Below, one piece after another: positions 34,898 through 39,905 of a stretch of 39,905 nucleotides of DNA. Origin of the DNA: Gemmatimonadota bacterium. Lineage in GTDB: Bacteria; Gemmatimonadota; Gemmatimonadetes; Gemmatimonadales; GWC2-71-9. A program made the position numbers and the translations under genes. Numbering within the stretch: the first letter of the stretch is position 1; each line of letters begins with the position of its first letter. The stretch is taken from NCBI GenBank assembly GCA_003251175.1, contig QKHC01000132.1, forward strand, positions 1-39,905, given 5' to 3'. The notes beneath the pieces are model-generated. The model was not told the DNA's origin. It did not search any database and worked only from the letters and a program-made list of their open reading frames with translations.

Positions 34898-35671
34898 TCA
34901 GCCCGCGCCGTCCCGGCGCCCCACGAGATTGGCGTAGATCCAGCCGCTGCGGCCCGACGCGTCGCTGACCCGTACCCAGTCCGCGATATAGGAATGCCCC
35001 GTCAGCACCGTGCCCCGATCGACGGTGAAGAGAATGCGCCGATCGGTACCGGGCCCCTCGCGCACGTTGGCGCGGGTGATCGCGCGCAGCGGAACGGGAA
35101 CCGGGAACGGCGCCTCACCGGGCTGCGGACCGGAGCCGGACCCGCCACCAAAGCGACCGCTGCCGGTCGTGGCTAGCCCCTTCACCTGGGTCGCGAGGTA
35201 GAGCGCACCGCCGTAATTCTGCTTGCTGAACTCCCCGGCACTCATCTCGAGCAGGCGCCGCGCCTGACCCAGCTCCGGCGCCTGCCCGTTCCGATTGGCG
35301 AGCGCCTGCACCGCGATGTCGGCCTCCGCCAGCGCCGACGCCGCCTCGGCGCGTGACGCCGTCGTCTGGAGGCGCGCCAGAGACCGGACGACCTCACGAC
35401 GGGCGTCTTCCAGACTCGCCTCGAGACGCTCGATCTGCGCATCGCGCGCGATCACCTGCAACTCCAGGTCCCGGACCCGCTGCTGCAGCCCGGAATCCGG
35501 GACCGTCACCGTCACCGTGTCCACCCGGGGCGAGGCTGCTACCGGGGGCGCCGCCCGCGGCTCGGGAGCAGGAGGGTCCGCGGCTCGCGCACAGGCGACC
35601 ACCCCCGCCACCAGCAGCGCCACCGCCCGGCGCACGAGCGCCCGCAGGAAGGGACCAGAAGGCCGCGACAT
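34898..35671 (-). CDS. Lipoprotein-like protein with coiled coil and C-terminal bacterial SH3 domain
   Basis: N-terminal signal LLVAGVVACARA; coiled-coil LQQRVRDLELQVIARDAQIERLEASLEDARREV; SH3b RANVREGPGTDRRILFTVDRGTVLTGHSYIADWVRVSDASGRSGWIYANLV. Confidence 0.85.
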   Translation of the reverse strand: MSRPSGPFLRALVRRAVALLVAGVVACARAADPPAPEPRAAPPVAASPRVDTVTVTVPDSGLQQRVRDLELQVIARDAQIERLEASLEDARREVVRSLARLQTTASRAEAASALAEADIAVQALANRNGQAPELGQARRLLEMSAGEFSKQNYGGALYLATQVKGLATTGSGRFGGGSGSGPQPGEAPFPVPVPLRAITRANVREGPGTDRRILFTVDRGTVLTGHSYIADWVRVSDASGRSGWIYANLVGRRDGAG

Positions 35672-35746
35672 AGCCGCTCAACATGGGAAGCCGCCCCGCT
35701 TGGGGCAAGACTGCGCGCTAACCCGTTCCAGGTAATAGCTTTCGGC

Positions 35747-36655
35747 GTGCCCGAACTGCCCGACATCGAGCTCTACCTGAGGGCCCTGCGTGACCACATC
35801 CTGCACCGGCCGCTGGAAGCGGTGCGGATCCCGAGCCCGTTCCTCGTTCGCACGGTGGATCCGCCGCTCACCGCCGCCATCGGGCGGCAGATCGCTCGCG
35901 TTACCCGCGTGGGAAAACGCCTCGTGGTGACGCTCGATCGCGACCTGCACATGGTGATTCACCTGATGATCGCCGGCAGGCTGCGCTGGCGCGGGCGCGG
36001 GGCGGCGATCCCGGCCCGGATCGGTCTGGCAGCGTTCGATTTTCCCACCGGCTCGCTGCTGCTCACAGAAGCGGGAACGAAACGGCGCGCGGCGCTGCAC
36101 CTGGTGCGGGGCGACGCCGCGCTATCCGAATTCGACGCTGGAGGTCTGGACCCGTTGGAGGCCTCTGCGGCGGCGTTCCGCACCGCGCTGCGGCGTGAGA
36201 ATCACACCCTCAAGCGGGCCCTCACCGACCAGCGGATCCTGAGCGGAATCGGCAACGCGTACTCCGACGAGATACTCCACGCGGCCGGACTCTCCCCGCT
36301 GGCGCTGACCGCAGCGCTGACGGACGACGAGCTCGACCGACTCCATGGCGCGACGCGCACCACCCTCGCGACCTGGATCAGGCGTCTCCAGGACGCGGGC
36401 GATTCCGCGTTCCCCGAAAAGGTCACGGCGTTCCGCCCCGGCATGGCCGTGCACGGGCGCTATCGGCAACCGTGCCCGGCCTGCGGCTCGCCGGTCCAGC
36501 GCATCCGCTATGCGGAGAACGAGGTGAACTACTGCGCCGTCTGCCAGACCGGCGGCCGGGTGCTGGCCGATCGGGCCTTCTCCCGCCTGCTGCGAAGCGA
36601 CTGGCCCCGCTCTCTCGACGACTGGGAAGCGCGGCTGGGAGGAGACGAGGCGTGA
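35747..36655 (+). CDS. Fpg/Nei-family DNA glycosylase/AP lyase
   Basis: PELPDIELYLRAL N-terminal catalytic Pro-Glu; LTDQRILSGIGNAYSDEILHAAGLSP; C-terminal CPACGSPVQRIRYAENEVNYCAVCQ zinc finger. GTG start. Confidence 0.92.
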   Translation: MPELPDIELYLRALRDHILHRPLEAVRIPSPFLVRTVDPPLTAAIGRQIARVTRVGKRLVVTLDRDLHMVIHLMIAGRLRWRGRGAAIPARIGLAAFDFPTGSLLLTEAGTKRRAALHLVRGDAALSEFDAGGLDPLEASAAAFRTALRRENHTLKRALTDQRILSGIGNAYSDEILHAAGLSPLALTAALTDDELDRLHGATRTTLATWIRRLQDAGDSAFPEKVTAFRPGMAVHGRYRQPCPACGSPVQRIRYAENEVNYCAVCQTGGRVLADRAFSRLLRSDWPRSLDDWEARLGGDEA

Positions 36656-36966
36656 CTCGGCAGCGGCACCCCGGTTGGCGCGCGTTCCACCAGTTCGGGT
36701 GGCTCGCCGCCATCTGCTTCGCCGTGGCGATTCAGGGCCCCGACGTGCTGACGTCGCTCTCGGCGCGCGACTACGCCTATCTCGCGGCATTGTTCGCGTG
36801 CCTCTCGCTGCTGAGCTGGGTACGCGCCAATCAGGCCACCGAGCCTCGTCCTCCGCTGCGCGTACAGTGGCACATCCTGATGACGCGGCTGCGCAACCGA
36901 TCCGGGGCCGGCGCCGTGGCCTCCGCGGACCCCGCGGAGCCGGCCGCGCCGAGCGACGCGGACTGA
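36652..36966 (+). CDS. Small membrane protein of unknown function
   Basis: GTG start overlapping the upstream stop (GTGA); two hydrophobic segments (FGWLAAICFAVAIQG; YAYLAALFACLSLLSWV). Confidence 0.6.
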   Translation: MTRQRHPGWRAFHQFGWLAAICFAVAIQGPDVLTSLSARDYAYLAALFACLSLLSWVRANQATEPRPPLRVQWHILMTRLRNRSGAGAVASADPAEPAAPSDAD

Positions 36967-36968
36967 AG

Positions 36969-37886
36969 TCACTCGCGGCGACGCGCGTCGGGGTGGAACA
37001 GCTCGTATTCGAGCCGCGCCTCGCCATCCCCGGGGGCGGGTGTACCCGGTCGGGCGTGGCGCCCCATGACAAAGCGCGCCACCTCCCGGACGACAGCCGG
37101 ATCCCGCACCACGCCTCGGTGCCCCAAACCGCGCGTCGTGTGCAGCCGGGCGCCGGGCCACGCATCGGCGATCGCCGCGCCTTCCGTCCAGGGCACCACC
37201 CGGTCGTCCCAGTCGTGCACCACCAGCGCGGGGCGGTCGAGCTCCCGGGCCATGGCGCGGATGTCGAGATCGTGCCATTGGAACCGGAGGCGCCGCTCGG
37301 TGCGGGTGCGGAAGCGGTGCAGCGTGGCGGCTCCCACCCCCACGTGGTCGGTGAGCGCGGTGAGCCACGAGGCGGGATTCGCCGGTGGAGCGAGCAGGGC
37401 GAACCGCCGGGCGTCGAGCCCCAGGCGGGCGGCGGCGAGCACCGTCGCCGCTCCCCCGAGGGAGTGCGCCACCACCGCGTATGCCGGGCCGAGGCGCTCA
37501 ACCACGGCACACAGGGCGCGAGCGAACTCGGGAAGCGAGCTCATGCCGCGCCCCGATTCGCCGTGCCCGGGGGCGTCGAACGCCACGACGCCGTACCCGG
37601 CCGCGAGCAGCGGCTCAGCGAGTGGGCGCAGGCGGCCGCTGCGGCTGCCCCACCCGTGCACCAGGATCACAACGGGTCCACGGCCCCACTGGCGGACGGC
37701 GACACGGCGGCCGTCGGCGCGGAGAACCAGTCTCCGGCCTGACCGCACGAACCGCCGATCGGCCGCGCCGGCGCTCGAGCGCGGAGGGGTGAAGAACAGC
37801 CGCTCCAGCAGCCGGGCGGCGAGCAACGGCGAAACCGCCTCGGTGAGGCGCATCAGTAGTCGGACGGGGGTCGGAACGGTGGCCAT
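36969..37886 (-). CDS. Alpha/beta hydrolase
   Basis: VILVHGWGSRSGRLRPLAEPLLAAGYGVVAFDAPGHGES...VVAHSLGGAATVLAA (GHSLGG-like nucleophile elbow). Confidence 0.9.
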   Translation of the reverse strand: MATVPTPVRLLMRLTEAVSPLLAARLLERLFFTPPRSSAGAADRRFVRSGRRLVLRADGRRVAVRQWGRGPVVILVHGWGSRSGRLRPLAEPLLAAGYGVVAFDAPGHGESGRGMSSLPEFARALCAVVERLGPAYAVVAHSLGGAATVLAAARLGLDARRFALLAPPANPASWLTALTDHVGVGAATLHRFRTRTERRLRFQWHDLDIRAMARELDRPALVVHDWDDRVVPWTEGAAIADAWPGARLHTTRGLGHRGVVRDPAVVREVARFVMGRHARPGTPAPGDGEARLEYELFHPDARRRE

Positions 37887-37959
37887 GAGGGCTCCTGGAT
37901 ACCTGCGGGGCTATGGGTGAAGAGGCGCAGATGCGGGGTGATCGGGCTCGGGGTGTGGA

Positions 37960-38553
37960 TCACCGGGATTGCGAGGCCGCGAGCAGCGCACCGAACGAGC
38001 GACGGGCGCGCGGCTCCGCCTGGATATCGCCGAGCAGCCGCGATGCGTGATGGAACGCGAGCATCACGCCGTACATGTCCTGGGCGAATTGTTCGGGGTC
38101 GGCGTCGGCCCGGAAGGCGCCGGCCGCGATGCCCTTGCGCACGGACTCGGCGATCACGTCGACCCAAGCGCGCTGCAGGGCGACCAGGCGCTCGCGCACC
38201 GGGCCGGGTCGGTCGTCGAGCTCGCCGGCCGCCTGGGCGAAGAGGCAACCACCTGACAGCGCCTCGGAGGTGTCCCATGCGAGCCAGCCATCGAGCAGCG
38301 CCTGCATGCGGGGCTCGCCACGAGGCTGGCGAAGCGCCGGCTGGACCACCATGGCGGTGAATCGTGCTGCGGCGTGCTCGAGCACCTGGATCTGCAGCGT
38401 CTCCTTCGATCGGAAATGGGCAAACAGGCCGCTCTTCGAGAGATGCATCGCATCGGCGAGCGCGCCGATGGTGAGACCGGTCAGCCCGAGCTGGCTGGCG
38501 AGGTCAACGGCGCGCTCGAGGATCGCTGTGCGGGTCTGATCGCCCTTGCTCAT
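37960..38553 (-). CDS. TetR/AcrR-family transcriptional regulator
   Basis: TRTAILERAVDLASQLGLTGLTIGALADAMHLSKSGLFAHFRSKETLQIQVLEHAA, a TetR HTH. Confidence 0.95.
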   Translation of the reverse strand: MSKGDQTRTAILERAVDLASQLGLTGLTIGALADAMHLSKSGLFAHFRSKETLQIQVLEHAAARFTAMVVQPALRQPRGEPRMQALLDGWLAWDTSEALSGGCLFAQAAGELDDRPGPVRERLVALQRAWVDVIAESVRKGIAAGAFRADADPEQFAQDMYGVMLAFHHASRLLGDIQAEPRARRSFGALLAASQSR

Positions 38554-38560
38554 GGGGAGA

Positions 38561-38588
38561 TAAATAGCACGAACGTTCGTTTTGTCAA
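38561..38588 (-). promoter_or_regulatory. TetR promoter with operator palindrome in the spacer
   Basis: Reverse strand TTGACA (38588-38583), N16, TATTTA (38566-38561); perfect 12-bp palindrome ACGAACGTTCGT at 38569-38580. Confidence 0.7.
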
Positions 38589-38685
38589 CAATACGGACAC
38601 TGTCGTGACATTTGCGCGATCTCGCCGCCGGGCCGATCCCGGTGGCGGCTGCGGCGATCGGCGCCCGCTGGTAGCTTCTTTCGCC

Positions 38686-39645
38686 ATGCGCGCCTCGACC
38701 CTCTATGCCCTGCTCGCGATGCCGGCGGTGCTGACCGCCCAGATGCCCTCCGCCCCTTCAGTCCCGCCGCCCGACGGGTTTCGCGTCTATCTCATCACCG
38801 ACATGGAGGGCCTCGCGAGCGTCGTCTTCAATCGCGAGATCATCTCGGGATACGAGGGCGAGCGGTACCGCAACCAGTCGAGTCAGGACTACTGGGACCA
38901 CTACCGCGACCTGATGACGCGCGAGGTGAACGCCGTGATCGCCGGCGCGCGGGCTGGCGGAGCCCGCTCCTTCGTCGTCAACGAGGGCCACGGTGGGAAC
39001 CTGTTCGGCAACATCCTTCCCTGGGACCTGGACACCGCGGCAATCCTGATCCGGGGCTGGCCCAAGCCGATGGTGATGTCCACCGGTCTCGACTCGAGCG
39101 CCGGCGCCGTGATGTTCATCGCTGCCCACGCGAACGCGGGAACCCCGGGAATCATCTCCCACACCTATGCCTTCGATCGCCTCACGGTGAACGGCCGGGT
39201 GCTCAACGAAACCGGCATCAACGCACTGGTGGCGGGCGAGTACGGGGTCCCCGTGGTATTGGTGTCGGGTGACGACGAAGTGGTGCGACAGGCCAAGGAG
39301 CAGCTGGGTCCCGGCGTGATCGGCGTGATCACCAAGTGGGCCATTGGGCGCAACGCCGGCATTACGCTGAGCCCCGCCGTGGTGCGCCAGATGCTGGCCG
39401 ACTCCGCCGCCGTCGCCGTGCGTCGCGCGCAGCGGGGGGAGTTCCGCCCCTTCACCCTGGCCAAGCCCTACCAGATCGAGCTGGTGCTGCGGCACAGCTA
39501 CCCGGCGGAGCTCATCGCACCGATCGACACGCTGTCGGGCTTCCACCTCGAGAAGACCGCGGATCGCACCTACCGGTTCGTCACGACCGACGCGCGCGAG
39601 ATGGCACGGCTGCTCGACGCCATCGAGCTGGTAGTGCTGCGCTGA
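38686..39645 (+). CDS. M55-family (DppA-like) D-aminopeptidase with N-terminal signal peptide
   Basis: MRASTLYALLAMPAVLTAQ signal; RVYLITDMEGLASV (DxEG metal motif); VVNEGHGGN; MFIAAHANAGT; NETGINALVAGEYGVPVVLVSGDD. Confidence 0.9.
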   Translation: MRASTLYALLAMPAVLTAQMPSAPSVPPPDGFRVYLITDMEGLASVVFNREIISGYEGERYRNQSSQDYWDHYRDLMTREVNAVIAGARAGGARSFVVNEGHGGNLFGNILPWDLDTAAILIRGWPKPMVMSTGLDSSAGAVMFIAAHANAGTPGIISHTYAFDRLTVNGRVLNETGINALVAGEYGVPVVLVSGDDEVVRQAKEQLGPGVIGVITKWAIGRNAGITLSPAVVRQMLADSAAVAVRRAQRGEFRPFTLAKPYQIELVLRHSYPAELIAPIDTLSGFHLEKTADRTYRFVTTDAREMARLLDAIELVVLR

Positions 39646-39795
39646 GCGGGGCGCGGGCAGGTGTGCCTCTTGGGTCTCGCCTGTAAGTAATTACCAGAAA
39701 AGCAGTTGTAGCCAAGGCACGGTATCCGACTTCCTTACTGAGAATTCAAGGTCCCTTCACTTGCGGCGCCTTAGGCTGCACCAGGGTGGCGCGAA

Positions 39796-39905
39796 ATGCG
39801 CGCCTCCCGATACCACGCCATGCGCCCGATCCGTTCCGTGGTCTTCCGATTCCCCGGTCGCCGTATCGGGGTTGCCATCGGCCCCACCCGTATCCGGGTG
39901 GTCCG
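39796..39905 (+). CDS. 5' end of an ORF truncated by the right window edge; product not assignable
   Basis: ATG at 39796 (or 39820): MRASRYHAMRPIRSVVFRFPGRRIGVAIGPTRIRVV..., open to the edge. Confidence 0.35.
   Translation, partial: MRASRYHAMRPIRSVVFRFPGRRIGVAIGPTRIRVV

Overview
This is a 39.9 kb, very high-GC, gene-dense bacterial chromosomal window. The gene content resembles Gemmatimonadota, but that assignment is an inference. I can support about 32 protein-coding genes. I saw no rRNA, tRNA, CRISPR array, IS element or prophage. Recognisable genes include a Ser/Thr kinase cut by the left edge, MscL, Ada, a POT peptide transporter, a Gdx/SugE-type SMR exporter, a GMC dehydrogenase with a small partner subunit, a BlaI/BlaR1-type pair, a PLP decarboxylase, an NDP-forming acyl-CoA synthetase, OsmC, AceK, a GGDEF diguanylate cyclase, an Fpg/Nei glycosylase, a TetR regulator and a secreted-type M55 D-aminopeptidase. 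The most interesting locus is 20.28-27.19 kb. A CarH/LitR-like MerR-B12 photoreceptor (Wx9EH with WH, and ExHxxG) heads a seven-gene run, mostly coupled by 4-nt start/stop overlaps. It is followed by a fatty-acid desaturase, a COG2907-type FAD oxidoreductase, DUF1365, a CFA-synthase-like methyltransferase, DUF1295 and a second, CNMT-like CFA-family methyltransferase. The intergenic region upstream carries three 11-bp-periodic direct repeats (TNWACRA). They overlap a minus-strand TTGACA-N17-TACAAT promoter and a plus-strand TTGACT element. I propose a B12/light-controlled membrane-lipid modification operon that also controls a divergent DUF4397 lipoprotein. Other notable points are tandem operator dyads upstream of blaI, a BlaR1 homologue whose C-terminus is an SDYE-repeat array, a [3Fe-4S]-type Cys motif in the GMC enzyme, and a probably leaderless, autoregulated TetR gene.
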